From DATJLQ01 sp035509415 (lineage in GTDB: Bacteria > Pseudomonadota > Alphaproteobacteria > JACZXZ01): a DNA stretch of 64,000 bases. A model generated the notes under the pieces. It made no database searches. It saw only the letters and a list, made by a program, of their open reading frames with translations, and was not told the DNA's origin. Location of the stretch: contig DATJLQ010000107.1 in assembly GCA_035509415.1 (NCBI GenBank), positions 15,506 through 79,505 on the forward strand, read 5' to 3'. Made by a program: the position numbers and the translations under genes. Below are positions 44,346 to 54,009 of this stretch, one piece after another (positions within the stretch are counted from its first letter, which is position 1; each line of letters starts with the position of its first letter).

Positions 44346-45548
44346 ATGCTGCGCCCCCAATCCGTCGCGATCACGTTGCTGCTCGCGGCTCTCGCCGCCT
44401 TCTCGCCGCTTTCGACCGACCTCTATCTCGCGTCGCTGCCCGTGCTCGCGACCGATTTCCACGTCTCGGTGGCGGCATCGCAGCTGACCCTCTCCGCCTT
44501 CCTCGCGGGCTTCGCCGTGGGCCAGCTGGTCTATGGCTCGCTCTCGGACCGCTTCGGCCGGCGCCCGACGCTCCTGGCCGGCATGGCGCTCTATCTCGCG
44601 GCGACCGTCGTGTGCCTGACGGCGCCCACGATCGGGGCACTCATCGTGGCGCGCGCCCTCCAGGCGGTGGGCGCGTGCGCGCCCATGGTGATCTCGCGCG
44701 CGATCGTGCGCGACGTGCACGGCCCCAAGGACGCCGCGCGCGTGCTCTCCCACATCGCGTCCGCCATGACCCTCGCCCCCATGGTCGGCCCGATCCTCGG
44801 CAGCTACCTCACGGTCTGGTACGGCTGGCGCTCGAACTTCGTCGTGCTCACGATCTTCGCCGTGCTCGCGATCGCGGCAGTGCTGCTCATGCTCGGCGAG
44901 ACCCATACGCGCAAGGACCCCGACGCCATGAAGCTCGGATACATGGCGCGCTACCTCGTCGAGCTCGCGCGCCATTCGGTCTATGCGGGCTACGTACTCA
45001 CCGTGACCCTCGCCTTCAGCGGCATCTTCGCCTTCCTCTCGGGCGCCTCCTTCGTGCTGATCCAGGGCTTCGGCGTGCCGACCGAGCGTTTCGGCCTCTA
45101 TTTCGCGATCATCGTGATCGGCTACCTGACCGGAACCCAGATCTCCGGGCGTCTCGTGACGCGCGTCGGGATCGAGCGGCTGGTGCGCGCGGGCTCGATC
45201 CTGCTCATGCTTGCGGGGCTCGGCGACGCGGCCCTCGCCTGGACGCGGGTCGAGGTCCCCATGGCGGTGATCGGCCCGCAATTCTTCTATATGATCGGCT
45301 GCGGGCTGGTGATGCCGACGGGCATGGCCGGCGCCGTGGGCCCGTTCCCGCACATGGCGGGGCTCGCGTCGGCGATTCTCGGTTTCGTCCAGATGACGGT
45401 CGCGGCCGTGGTCGGCATCCTGGTGGGCCAGCTCTATGACGGGAGCGCCGTGCCGATGGCGAGCGCCATCGCCGTCGTCGGCACCTTGAGCTGCATCGCC
45501 TTCGCGTCCCTCGTTTGGCGCCGCCGCGCGACCATCGCCCATCCTTGA
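44346..45548 (+). CDS. Bcr/CflA family MFS drug efflux transporter
   Basis: 400-aa MFS protein with 12 hydrophobic segments. TM1 region STDLYLASLPVLATDFHVS and the loop GQLVYGSLSDRFGRRPTLLAG are diagnostic for Bcr/CflA drug:H+ antiporters; RALQAVGACAPMVISRAIVRD is also typical. It probably exports hydrophobic drugs. It is followed after 14 bases by a GNAT gene, so the two may be co-transcribed. Confidence 0.9.
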   Translation: MLRPQSVAITLLLAALAAFSPLSTDLYLASLPVLATDFHVSVAASQLTLSAFLAGFAVGQLVYGSLSDRFGRRPTLLAGMALYLAATVVCLTAPTIGALIVARALQAVGACAPMVISRAIVRDVHGPKDAARVLSHIASAMTLAPMVGPILGSYLTVWYGWRSNFVVLTIFAVLAIAAVLLMLGETHTRKDPDAMKLGYMARYLVELARHSVYAGYVLTVTLAFSGIFAFLSGASFVLIQGFGVPTERFGLYFAIIVIGYLTGTQISGRLVTRVGIERLVRAGSILLMLAGLGDAALAWTRVEVPMAVIGPQFFYMIGCGLVMPTGMAGAVGPFPHMAGLASAILGFVQMTVAAVVGILVGQLYDGSAVPMASAIAVVGTLSCIAFASLVWRRRATIAHP

Positions 45549-45562
45549 GACCGGAGACCGAC

Positions 45563-46051
45563 ATGATCAAGATCCGCCCCGCGCGCCTAGAGGACGACGA
45601 CGCCATCTGGCGCATCCTCGAGCCCACCATCCGCGCGGGCGAGACCTATCCGCTCCCGCGCGACATGGGACGCGAGGCGGCGCTCGCCTATTGGCACTCG
45701 CCCGGCTTCGAGAGCTTCGTCGCCGAGGACGAGGGCGGCGCGATCGTCGGCACTTATTATCTGCGCGCGAATTCGACCGGGGCCGCCGCCCACGTGGCGA
45801 ACTGCGGCTACATGTCGGCACCCTGGGCCTGGGGCAAGGGGGTCGCCCAGGCCATGTGCCGCCATTCGCTCGTTCGCGCCAAGGAGCGCGGCTTCCGCGC
45901 CATGCAGTTCAATCTCGTGATCTCGACCAACGCGCGGGCGGTGCGCGTCTGGCAGCATTGCGGCTTCGAGATCGTGGGACGGCTTCCGGGCGCCTTCGAG
46001 CATCCGACGGCAGGCTTCGTCGACGCTTACGTGATGTTCCAGACGCTCTGA
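45563..46051 (+). CDS. GNAT family N-acetyltransferase
   Basis: 162-aa acetyltransferase. IKIRPARLEDDDAIWRILEP is the GNAT first strand and helix; the acetyl-CoA loop is APWAWGKGVAQAMCRHS (a Q/R-x-x-G-x-G/A variant), and NARAVRVWQHCGFEIVGRLPGAF is motif B. It is cytosolic. The substrate may be an amine or antibiotic, given the efflux gene upstream, but nothing shows it directly. Confidence 0.88.
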   Translation: MIKIRPARLEDDDAIWRILEPTIRAGETYPLPRDMGREAALAYWHSPGFESFVAEDEGGAIVGTYYLRANSTGAAAHVANCGYMSAPWAWGKGVAQAMCRHSLVRAKERGFRAMQFNLVISTNARAVRVWQHCGFEIVGRLPGAFEHPTAGFVDAYVMFQTL

Positions 46052-46064
46052 GCGCCCGGCCGCG

Positions 46065-48293
46065 TCACATCTTGGTGAGGCCGTTCGGGAGCGCGATGCC
46101 GCCGCCGGGGCGCTCTCGCTCGTCGGGCATGGAGGGCGCTTGCGTCGGCGCGGACGAACCCGAGGACGAGCCGGACGCGCCGCCGCCGAGCAGCGATTGG
46201 AGCACCGAGCCGAGCCCGCCCGACGGCGCCGGGAAGTCGCGCACGGGTTTCCCCGCGAGGGCGGCCGCCATGAATTCGTGCCAGATATGGGCCGGGACCG
46301 AGCCGCCGACCACGCCGCGCATCGGCTGTCCGTCGTCGTTCCCGACCCAGACGCCGGTCACGAGGCCGGGCGTGAAGCCCACGAACCAGGCGTCGCGGTA
46401 ATCCTGGGTGGTGCCGGTCTTCCCCGCGGCGGGCCGGCCGATATTGGCCGCGCGGCCGGTGCCCTCGGCGATGACGCCCTCCATCATGCGGTCCATGGTC
46501 GCGGCCTCGCGCGGCGTCATCACGTCGCCCGGACCCGAGCCGCGGCGCTTATAGAGCACGGTGCCCGCGCGGTCGCGAATCTCGACCACACCGTAAGGCC
46601 ACACGCCGATGCCGCCGTCGGCGAAGGCGCCGTAGGCGGCGGTGAGCTCGAGCAGGCTCACCTCGCTCGTGCCGAGGGCGAGGCTCAGATCGGGGCGCAA
46701 CGGCGAGGTGATGCCGAGCCGGCGCGCGACCTCGATCACGCGGTGGATGCCCACCTTGTCGGCGAGCTGGGCGGCCACCGAGTTGAGCGAATGGGCAAGC
46801 GCGAATTTGAGCGGCACGCGGCCGAAATACTTGCCGTCGTAATTGTTGGGGCGCCATTTGCCGATCTGGATCGGCGCGTCGTCGAACACGTCGTCCGGTC
46901 CGTAGCCGGCCTCGAGCGCGGCCAGGTAGATGAACGGCTTGAACGCCGAGCCCGGCTGGCGCAGCGCCTGGACCGCGCGGTCGTACTGGCTCTCGCGGTA
47001 GTCGCGCCCGCCGACCAGCGCCTTGACCTCGCCGTCGGGGCTCAAGGCCACGAGCGCCCCCTGGCCGATGTCGAGCCGCGCGCCCTCCTTGTCGAGTGCT
47101 GCCGCGACCGCATCCTCGGCAAGCGCCTGGAGCCGCGGATCGTAGGTGGTGGCGACGACGATGTCGCGATCGACATAGCCGAGGATGTCGTGCACCTGCT
47201 CGAGCACCCAGTCGGCGAAATAGCGCCCGCGCCAGGCGGCGACCGCGGCGGGCTTGAGCTTGTCGCGCGCGCGCTCGGCGGCGGCGGCTTGCTGAGGCGT
47301 GATGTAGCCGGCGGCGACCATGTTGTCGAGCACCTGCGCCGCGCGCTGCGCGGTGAGCGCGGGATCGGCGAAGGGATTGAAGCGCGACGGCGCCTTCAAG
47401 AGCCCGGCGATCACCGCCGACTGGTAGAGCGAGAGGTCGTGGGCCGGAATGCCGAAATAGCGGTGCGCGGCCGCATCGACGCCGTAGGCGTTCTCGCCCA
47501 GATAGACGCGATTGAGATAGATGGTGAGGATCTGGTCCTTGGTGAATTTGTGCTCGAGCCAAAGGGCGAGCAGCGCTTCCTGCACCTTGCGCTTCACGGT
47601 ACGCGCGGGCGAGAGGAACAGATTCTTCGCAAGCTGCTGGGTGATGGTGCTGCCGCCCTCGCGGATGCGGCCGCTTTCGATGTCGGCGACGAGGGCGCGC
47701 AGCATGCCGATCGGGTCGATGCCGAAATGCTCGTAGAAGCGCCTGTCCTCGGTCGCGATCACCGCCTCGGGAAGATAGGGCGGCATGTCCTTGAGCGGCA
47801 CGACCCGGTCGTAGAGGTCGCCGAAGCTCGCGAACTGCTTGCCGTCGTCGGCGAGAAGCGTGACGCTCGGCTGGCGCGTCAAGGTCGCGTAGCTGTCGAC
47901 GCTCGGGAGCTCGAGCGCGTAGTAGCCGACGAGTCCGGCGACGAGGACGAGGCCCCAGATCGCGACGGTGAGCGACCAGCGGAAAAGGTACGCGCCCCAG
48001 CCCCCTTTGCCGCCCTTGCCACCGCCCGTCCCGCGGCCGCCTTTGCCGCCGCCGCCTTTCCCGCCGCCGCCTTTGCCGCCACCCTTGTCGCCGCCGCGCG
48101 CGCGCCGTGCGGCGCCGAACCAGCTGCCGGGAAAGACAGCGCTCGACTTCCGCCGCGGCGGTTTCCGGCCCTGGCCGGACTCGTCCGCCGAGCGCACGTC
48201 GAGTCGCTCGCCGCGCAGGCCGTCTTCGGCGCCGGCGCGTTTGCGCGGCCGCGCGAAAAGGGGCTCGACGCGACGCTTATCTCCTCGACTCAT
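46065..48293 (-). CDS. Class A penicillin-binding protein 1A
   Basis: 742-aa bifunctional peptidoglycan synthase. A cytoplasmic N-terminus of about 100 residues carries a Gly/Lys repeat (67-98), followed by TM (about 104-125). The GT51 transglycosylase has TEDRRFYEHFGID (catalytic Glu) and GGSTITQQLAKNL. The transpeptidase has SxxK in GSAFKPF, SxN in HSLNSVAA and KTG in AGKTGTTQDY. The tail is Gly/Ser/Pro-rich. The ATG at 48293 was chosen over a form extending to 48365. It converges on the GNAT gene with 13 bases between stops. Confidence 0.93.
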   Translation of the reverse strand: MSRGDKRRVEPLFARPRKRAGAEDGLRGERLDVRSADESGQGRKPPRRKSSAVFPGSWFGAARRARGGDKGGGKGGGGKGGGGKGGRGTGGGKGGKGGWGAYLFRWSLTVAIWGLVLVAGLVGYYALELPSVDSYATLTRQPSVTLLADDGKQFASFGDLYDRVVPLKDMPPYLPEAVIATEDRRFYEHFGIDPIGMLRALVADIESGRIREGGSTITQQLAKNLFLSPARTVKRKVQEALLALWLEHKFTKDQILTIYLNRVYLGENAYGVDAAAHRYFGIPAHDLSLYQSAVIAGLLKAPSRFNPFADPALTAQRAAQVLDNMVAAGYITPQQAAAAERARDKLKPAAVAAWRGRYFADWVLEQVHDILGYVDRDIVVATTYDPRLQALAEDAVAAALDKEGARLDIGQGALVALSPDGEVKALVGGRDYRESQYDRAVQALRQPGSAFKPFIYLAALEAGYGPDDVFDDAPIQIGKWRPNNYDGKYFGRVPLKFALAHSLNSVAAQLADKVGIHRVIEVARRLGITSPLRPDLSLALGTSEVSLLELTAAYGAFADGGIGVWPYGVVEIRDRAGTVLYKRRGSGPGDVMTPREAATMDRMMEGVIAEGTGRAANIGRPAAGKTGTTQDYRDAWFVGFTPGLVTGVWVGNDDGQPMRGVVGGSVPAHIWHEFMAAALAGKPVRDFPAPSGGLGSVLQSLLGGGASGSSSGSSAPTQAPSMPDERERPGGGIALPNGLTKM
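48000..48095. repeat. Repetitive DNA coding for the PBP1A Gly/Lys tract
   Basis: Short irregular repeats of GCCGCCGCCTTTGCC type encode residues 67-98 (GGGKGGGGKGG pattern) of the class A PBP, just before its membrane helix. Length variation between strains is likely at such a sequence. Confidence 0.85.
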
Positions 48294-48543
48294 TCGCGGG
48301 CTTTTATCATATCCGGCGGGCCCCGGCCCGAAATAGCACGGGCTCAAGCGCGCGGCGTGGGACAAAAAGGTGCCGGCGGGCGCGCCGCGGCGCGGGCCTC
48401 GACCCTTCTACGGGCGACTCGGGCGCCGTCTTGCGGTCGGCGGAATCGCCCGTTAGGGTAGGCGCCGCTTAATTCGGGGACCCGCCGAGCGCCGCGAGAA
48501 ACGCGCGCCTCACGCGGACGGGTCCCCGCTCGCGGGGGGAGTC

Positions 48544-49776
48544 TTGAGCTCGATCGAAACCTTCGATGCGCGTCCGCGCGACGCGCGCGCAACGGGAAAG
48601 CGATTCGTCGTGACCCTGGTCCTGCTGTGGCTCGCGGGCGTGGGGCTGCGCGTGACCATGCTCGCGGTGCCGCCGGTGATCCCGCTGCTGCACGCGGACC
48701 TGAAGCTCAGCGAGAGCGGGATCGGGGCGCTTTCGAGCCTGCCCTCGTTCCTGCTCGGCCTCGCCGCGGTGCCGGGCGCCATGATCATCGCGCGCCTCGG
48801 CGTGCTACGCGCCCTCGTCGTCGGGCTCGCCGTGACGGCGCTCGCGTCCGCCTTCAGGGGTGCCGCGTCCGATTCGGCCTTTCTGTTCGCGATGACGTTC
48901 GTCATGGGCGCCGGCATCGCGATCATGCAACCCGCCATGCCGCTCATCGTGCGCGACTGGATGCCCCAGCGCATCGGCTTCGGCACCGCGATCTACACCA
49001 ACGGCCTGCTGGTGGGCGAGACGCTCGCGGCGTCGCTCACCATCCCCTACGTGCTGCCGTTCGTGGGCGGGAGCTGGCGCGCGAGCTTCGTGTTCTGGTC
49101 GCTGCCGGTGCTCGCGACCGCGGCCCTCGTCATGGCGCTCGCCCCGCGCCGCCACGCGCTCTCCGACGAGGCGCTCGCGCAGCGCCGGCGTTGGTGGCCG
49201 GATTGGGGCAGCGGCCTCATCTGGCGCCTGGGCCTGATGGTGGGCGGGATCAACGCGCTCTACTTCGCGCCCAACACGTTCCTCCCCGACTTCCTCGACC
49301 GGCACGGGCGCGGCGATTTGATCGCGCTCGCGCTCACCATGCTCAATCTCTGCCAGATGCCCGCGTCGTTCCTGATGCTGCTCGTGGCCGACCGGCTCGC
49401 GGCCAAGCGCTGGCCCTACATCGTCTCGGGCCTGGTCTCGCTCGCCTCGGTGGTCGGCATCGTCGCGTTCCCCGGGATCGGGACCGTGATTTGCGCCGGC
49501 GTGCTCGGCTTCTCGAACGCGTGCGCGCTCATCCTGGCCTTGGCGCTGCCGCCGATCCTGAGCCCGCCCCACGACGTGCACCGCACCGCGTCGGCGATGT
49601 TCACCATCAGCTATTCCTACGCGATGGTGATCCCGGTCGTGGGCGGCTATTTGTGGGACGCGACCGGCATCGGCGCGACCGCGTTCATCCCGGTCGCGCT
49701 CGGCGCCGCGATCATGGCGGGCCTCGCCGCGACGCTCGATTTCGCGCCCCATCGGCACCGGGAAAACGCCGACTGA
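48544..49776 (+). CDS. MFS transporter, CynX/NimT-like
   Basis: 410-aa protein with 12 hydrophobic segments. LWLAGVGLRVTMLAVPPVIPLLHADLKLS-type start and SEIGALSS-like loop (SESGIGALSSLPSFLLGLAAVPGA) match the cyanate/nitroimidazole transporter group. The start is TTG at 48544 behind a strong GGGGGGAG. It has no obvious operon partner; it converges on another MFS gene at 49835. Substrate unknown. Confidence 0.85.
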   Translation: MSSIETFDARPRDARATGKRFVVTLVLLWLAGVGLRVTMLAVPPVIPLLHADLKLSESGIGALSSLPSFLLGLAAVPGAMIIARLGVLRALVVGLAVTALASAFRGAASDSAFLFAMTFVMGAGIAIMQPAMPLIVRDWMPQRIGFGTAIYTNGLLVGETLAASLTIPYVLPFVGGSWRASFVFWSLPVLATAALVMALAPRRHALSDEALAQRRRWWPDWGSGLIWRLGLMVGGINALYFAPNTFLPDFLDRHGRGDLIALALTMLNLCQMPASFLMLLVADRLAAKRWPYIVSGLVSLASVVGIVAFPGIGTVICAGVLGFSNACALILALALPPILSPPHDVHRTASAMFTISYSYAMVIPVVGGYLWDATGIGATAFIPVALGAAIMAGLAATLDFAPHRHRENAD

Positions 49777-49784
49777 AGCCGAGC

Positions 49785-49814
49785 GCCGGCCCCGCGCCAA
49801 CGCGCGAGGCCGGC
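49785..49814. terminator. Hairpin between convergent MFS genes
   Basis: GCCGGCC (49785-49791) and GGCCGGC (49808-49814) form a perfect 7-bp stem, loop 16 bases, extended by partly matching GAG/CTC flanks. It lies between the two convergent stop codons. Confidence 0.45.
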
Positions 49815-49834
49815 TCGTCCCGGCGATGGCGCGC

Positions 49835-51175
49835 CTAGACCTCGCTCGGCAGCGGCTTCGCCTTGGTCTCGGGCAGGAACGGCGTCACGACCAGGCCCAG
49901 GAAGTAGATGCAGGCGAAGATCATCGCCGCATTGCCGAAGCCGCCGAAATGCACGATCAGCTGGCCCGCGACCAAGGGGCCGATGCAGGCGATGAAGCGC
50001 GGCGCGTTGAAGCAGAAGGCGACCGCGGTGCCGCGCGAGCGCGTCGGGAACAGCTCGGGCAGCCACACCGGCATCCAGGAATACTGGCCGAGGGTGAAGA
50101 AGCCGTTGACCGCGCAGGCGAGCAGCAACAGGCCGAGGCTGTGGGTCCAGAGGAACAGGACCGGCGTCATGATGAAGGCGAGCGCGAAGAACAGCATGAC
50201 GACGGGCTTGCGCCCGAACGCGTCGGCGAGGAAGCCGAGGCCGATATAGCCCACGATCGCGCCGATGTTGTAGCACATGCCCGCATAGCCCGCCCATTGC
50301 GGTGCCGCGAGCCCGGCCTTGGCCGCGACCGAGCCGACATAGGGCGGAACCCAGGCCGCGATGCCCCACCAGGCGAGCGTGGTGGTGAACGACATGAGAA
50401 GCGCGATGATCACGCGCCGCCGCACCTCGGGCGCGCTGAACATGTCGACCAGCGTGAAGCGCGCGAGCGCGTGCTCGTGCGCCTCGAGGGTCGCACCCTC
50501 GCGTTTCCGCTGCATGGCGCCGCGCCGGCGCGCGTCGGTCTCCTGCCAAAGCGAGGATTCGGGAATGCCGCGCCGGACCCAGAGCGTGAACAACGCGGGC
50601 AGGATGCCGATCAAATACATGTAGCGCCACGCCCCCGGCCCATGGCCGCCGACGAAGAGCCAGACGAACGAGGCCACGAAGAATCCGATGCCGAGGCCGC
50701 ATTGCATGAGCCCGGCACCGCGGCCGCGCGCCGCGTCGGGCCAGAGCTCGGCGGTCATCGAGGTGCCGGTGACCCATTCCGAGCCGATCGCGATGCCGAC
50801 GATGAGGCGCAGCACGGCGAAGGATTCCCAGTTCCACGCAAGCGCGCTCAGGCCGGTCGTGAGCGAATAGGCGAGGATCGCGAAGATCATGGTGCGGCGC
50901 CGGCCGATATAATCGGCGAGGATGCCGCCCACCACGCCGCCGATGCCCCAGCCGAGCAGCGTCAACGCGATGATCGAGCCGGCATAGGCGGGGATTTCCT
51001 TGAATTGCGACGGCATGAGGAGCTGATGCAGCGCCACCCCCACGGTGAGGATGAGCGCGTAGGTCTCGTAGCCGTCGAACAGCCAGCCGAGGTTGGACGC
51101 GAACAGCGTGTTCCACTGGCTGCGGTTGAGGGCACGATACCAAGGCTGCGGCATGGCGGCACTGGCGTTCGACAT
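49835..51175 (-). CDS. MFS transporter, metabolite:H+ symporter type
   Basis: 446-aa MFS protein with 12 hydrophobic segments. FASNLGWLFDGYETYALILTVG at TM1 with the conserved D-G-Y-E, GGILADYIGRRRTMI in loop 2-3 and AIGSEWVTGTSMTAELWP near TM4 place it among organic-acid symporters of the sugar/aromatic-acid groups. It lies just downstream of the molybdenum hydroxylase operon on the same strand (57-base gap from that operon's last gene), so it may import that enzyme's substrate. That link is inference. Confidence 0.86.
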   Translation of the reverse strand: MSNASAAMPQPWYRALNRSQWNTLFASNLGWLFDGYETYALILTVGVALHQLLMPSQFKEIPAYAGSIIALTLLGWGIGGVVGGILADYIGRRRTMIFAILAYSLTTGLSALAWNWESFAVLRLIVGIAIGSEWVTGTSMTAELWPDAARGRGAGLMQCGLGIGFFVASFVWLFVGGHGPGAWRYMYLIGILPALFTLWVRRGIPESSLWQETDARRRGAMQRKREGATLEAHEHALARFTLVDMFSAPEVRRRVIIALLMSFTTTLAWWGIAAWVPPYVGSVAAKAGLAAPQWAGYAGMCYNIGAIVGYIGLGFLADAFGRKPVVMLFFALAFIMTPVLFLWTHSLGLLLLACAVNGFFTLGQYSWMPVWLPELFPTRSRGTAVAFCFNAPRFIACIGPLVAGQLIVHFGGFGNAAMIFACIYFLGLVVTPFLPETKAKPLPSEV

Positions 51176-51232
51176 GGCGTTTCCTCCCTGTGTTGTTCGT
51201 TGCCTCGTTCGAGTCGCGTTATTCGTTGAGCG

Positions 51233-51721
51233 TCACGCGCCGCGCGCCGCGCGTCGCTTGACCGAGGCCAGGCGCACGGCCTGGACGATCTCCGGATAGG
51301 TCGCGCAGCGGCAGAGATTGCCCGAGAGATAGTCGCGGATCTCGCTCTCGGCCGGCTCCGGGTTCTCGGCGAGCAAGCGCTCGACCATGAGCACGAAGCC
51401 GGGCGTGCAGAAGCCGCATTGGAAGGCGCCCGCCTCGATGAACGCCTCCTGCACCGGGTCGAGCCGTCCGTCGCGGTCGAGATGCTCGACGGTCACGATC
51501 TCGGCGCCGTCGGCAAGGGTTGCGAAATAGAGGCAGCCCGAGACCGGCATTCCGTCGACCAGGACCGTGCAGCAGCCGCACAATCCCTGGCCGCAGCTTT
51601 CGCGCGCCCCATAGAGCGCGAAGTCGCGCCGCAACAGCTCGACGAGATTGTGATGCGCCTCGACCTCGGCCGAGACCGGCTTGCCGTTGAGCGTGAAGCG
51701 GATGGTGCGCGCCCCCATCAT
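51233..51721 (-). CDS. Molybdenum hydroxylase 2Fe-2S subunit
   Basis: 162-aa small subunit of a xanthine-dehydrogenase-family enzyme. The plant-type 2Fe-2S site is ESCGQGLCGCCTVLVDG...GC, and the second cluster uses CGFCTPGF and LCRCATY. Both sets are complete. It starts ATGATG at 51721/51718, overlapping the large-subunit stop. It passes electrons from the molybdenum site to FAD. Confidence 0.94.
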   Translation of the reverse strand: MMGARTIRFTLNGKPVSAEVEAHHNLVELLRRDFALYGARESCGQGLCGCCTVLVDGMPVSGCLYFATLADGAEIVTVEHLDRDGRLDPVQEAFIEAGAFQCGFCTPGFVLMVERLLAENPEPAESEIRDYLSGNLCRCATYPEIVQAVRLASVKRRAARGA

Positions 51722-54009
51722 TCCACCTCGAGCGGCATGCCACGCTGGGCGGCGAGGGCGCGATAGATCGCCTCCGGCGTCAGCGGCAATTCGGTCAAGC
51801 GCACGCCGACCGCGTCGTGGATCGCGTTCGCGATCGCGGGCGAAACGCCGAAGGTGCCGCTCTCGCCCACCCCCTTGGCGCCGAACGGCCCGTCGGTCTG
51901 CTCGCCCGCCACCGCCTCGCTCTCGATCGCGGGCGGAAGATCGTGGAAGCCGGGAATCTTGTAGTCGGCGAGCGAGCCGTTGGTGAGCTGGCCGCGCTCG
52001 AAGCGCATGGTCTCGGTGAGCGTGAAGCCGAGCTGCATGATCGAGGCGCCCGAGAGCTGGGTTTCGACGATGCGCGGATTGATCGGCCGGCCCACGTCGG
52101 CCACGTTGACGAGGCGGAGAATCTTCACGGCCCCGGTCTCGGTGTCGATTTCGAGCTCGACGCCGGTGGCGCCGACCATCCAGAAAGGAGTCGCGTTGGG
52201 CGTCAGGCCCGTGCCCGGCTCGGGCGGCGTGTAGCTCGGGACGTAGCTCCCGATGCCGACGATGGTCCCCGCCTGCATGCCGTATTTCCGTTTGAAAAGC
52301 TCGGCCACGGGGAGGTTCGAGCCCGGCGGCAGCCCGAGCTCGGCCGCAAGCGCCGCGATCTTGGCACGCGCATCCTCGGCTGCGATTCTCACCGCGTTCC
52401 CCATATGGAAGGTCGAGCGCGAGCCGAGGGTGCCCATGTCGTAGGGCGTCACGTCGGTGTCGGGGCGCTGGGTCGCGATCTTGCGCGCGTCGAGATCGAG
52501 CACCTCGGCCACGATCTGCGCCATCGCCGTGTCCGAGCCCTGGCCCATGTCGACCGTGCCGCATTGAAGGGCGGCGCTACCGTCCGCATGCACGGTCACC
52601 AACGCCACCGAGGTCGTGGGGGCGATGCTCGCCTTGAAGCCGATCGCGATGCCGCGGCCGCGCTTCACTGGGCCGGTACCGCGCTCGAAATGCCCGCTCC
52701 AATCCATGCGTTGCGCAAGCCGCTCGAGCACGGCCTCGGTCGCGGCGTCCTTGAGGATGGTACCGGTCGCTTGCGGCCGTCCGTTTCGCAACAGGTTGCG
52801 CCGCCGGAACTCGAGCGGGTCGAGCCCGAGCGCGCGGGCGATCATGTCCGTGTGGCTCTCATAGGCCCAGACGAGCTGGGGAATGCCGAAGCCGCGCAAA
52901 GCGCCCGCGGGCGGGAGATTCGTGTAGAGCGCGTAGGAATCGATTGCGACGTTCTCGATGTCGTAGGGGCCGGCGGCGGTGAAGCCCGATTTCTGCGTGA
53001 CGCGCGGGCCGATATCGGCATAGGCGCCGCCGTTCCAATAGACCGCGCAGCGGCGCGCCGTGATGCGCCCCGATCGATCGAGAGCGCTCGCGATGCGGAA
53101 CGTGGTCGCGTGCTTGGTGATGGTGAAGAACTGCTCCTGCATGGTGAGCGCCACCTTCACCGGCCGGCGCGCGATCATCGAGAGTGCGACGGCAAGCGCC
53201 TCGAGCTTGATGTAGAGCTTGGAGCCGAAGCCGCCGCCGAGATGGGCACTCTTGACGCGCACGCGATTTTCGGGCCAGCCCAAAAGCCGCGCGATCTCGA
53301 TCCGCACGAAGGACGGGCCTTGGGACGCGGTGTAGAGGGTGAGCGACTCCGCGCCCACGTCCGCGACCGACACGAGGGGTTCGAGCGGCACGTGAAGCAC
53401 GTGCTGGGTCTTGAACGCGTGCTCGAACACATGCGCGGCCGCGGCGAAGGCACCCTCGATGTCGCCGCGCCGGAGCCGGAAGTCGAGCGCGACGTTCGTG
53501 TTCTTGCGCCCGGCGAGATGCTTCAAGTCCGGGAAGGTGCCGGCGGGCTTGAGCGTCTCGTGCACGATGGCGGCGGAATCCATCGCCTCGACCTCGTCAT
53601 AGACCGCGGGCAGCTCCTCATACTCGGCCGAAATCGCGGCGGCCGCCGCTTCGGCCAGGTGCGGGTCGGACGCGAGGGCGACCGCGACCGGCTCGCCCGC
53701 GTAACGCACCTTGTCGAGGGCGAGGATCGGCTGGTCGTGGAAGGCGGGGCCGAAATAGGGTTCGGGGATCAAGCGCTTGATGTCCGCGCCGGTCACGATC
53801 GCGGCGACGCCGGGCATCGCGCGCGCCCCCTCGACGTCGATGCGCACGATGCGCCCATGGGGCACGGTGCTGCGGAAGATCTTGGCGTGCAGCATGCCGG
53901 GGAGCGCGAGGTTGTGGATGTATTCGGCGCGGCCGGTGACCTTGGCGCGCGCCTCGAGACGCGGGATCGAGCGGCCGACCTGGCGGCCCGCGTGCGGGGG
54001 CGCGTTCAT
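51718..54009 (-). CDS. Molybdenum hydroxylase large (molybdopterin) subunit
   Basis: 763-aa catalytic subunit. N-terminal GRSIPRLEARAKVTGRAEYIHN and LPGMLHAKIFRSTVPHGRI are typical. The active-site loop reads ALRGFGIPQLVWAYE, like xanthine dehydrogenases and aldehyde oxidases, not the CSFR loop of CO dehydrogenase. The catalytic Glu is in GVGESGTFG near the C-terminus. It should hydroxylate a purine, N-heterocycle or aldehyde. It overlaps the FAD subunit gene by four bases (ATGA). Confidence 0.93.
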   Translation of the reverse strand: MNAPPHAGRQVGRSIPRLEARAKVTGRAEYIHNLALPGMLHAKIFRSTVPHGRIVRIDVEGARAMPGVAAIVTGADIKRLIPEPYFGPAFHDQPILALDKVRYAGEPVAVALASDPHLAEAAAAAISAEYEELPAVYDEVEAMDSAAIVHETLKPAGTFPDLKHLAGRKNTNVALDFRLRRGDIEGAFAAAAHVFEHAFKTQHVLHVPLEPLVSVADVGAESLTLYTASQGPSFVRIEIARLLGWPENRVRVKSAHLGGGFGSKLYIKLEALAVALSMIARRPVKVALTMQEQFFTITKHATTFRIASALDRSGRITARRCAVYWNGGAYADIGPRVTQKSGFTAAGPYDIENVAIDSYALYTNLPPAGALRGFGIPQLVWAYESHTDMIARALGLDPLEFRRRNLLRNGRPQATGTILKDAATEAVLERLAQRMDWSGHFERGTGPVKRGRGIAIGFKASIAPTTSVALVTVHADGSAALQCGTVDMGQGSDTAMAQIVAEVLDLDARKIATQRPDTDVTPYDMGTLGSRSTFHMGNAVRIAAEDARAKIAALAAELGLPPGSNLPVAELFKRKYGMQAGTIVGIGSYVPSYTPPEPGTGLTPNATPFWMVGATGVELEIDTETGAVKILRLVNVADVGRPINPRIVETQLSGASIMQLGFTLTETMRFERGQLTNGSLADYKIPGFHDLPPAIESEAVAGEQTDGPFGAKGVGESGTFGVSPAIANAIHDAVGVRLTELPLTPEAIYRALAAQRGMPLEVE

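Noticed and set aside
48000..48095. CRISPR-like repeat
   Set aside because: The repeats are short, irregular, in frame and without spacers; they encode a Gly/Lys tract.
51718..54009. Aerobic CO dehydrogenase (CoxL form I)
   Set aside because: The active-site loop lacks the CSFR motif and reads like xanthine dehydrogenase/aldehyde oxidase.
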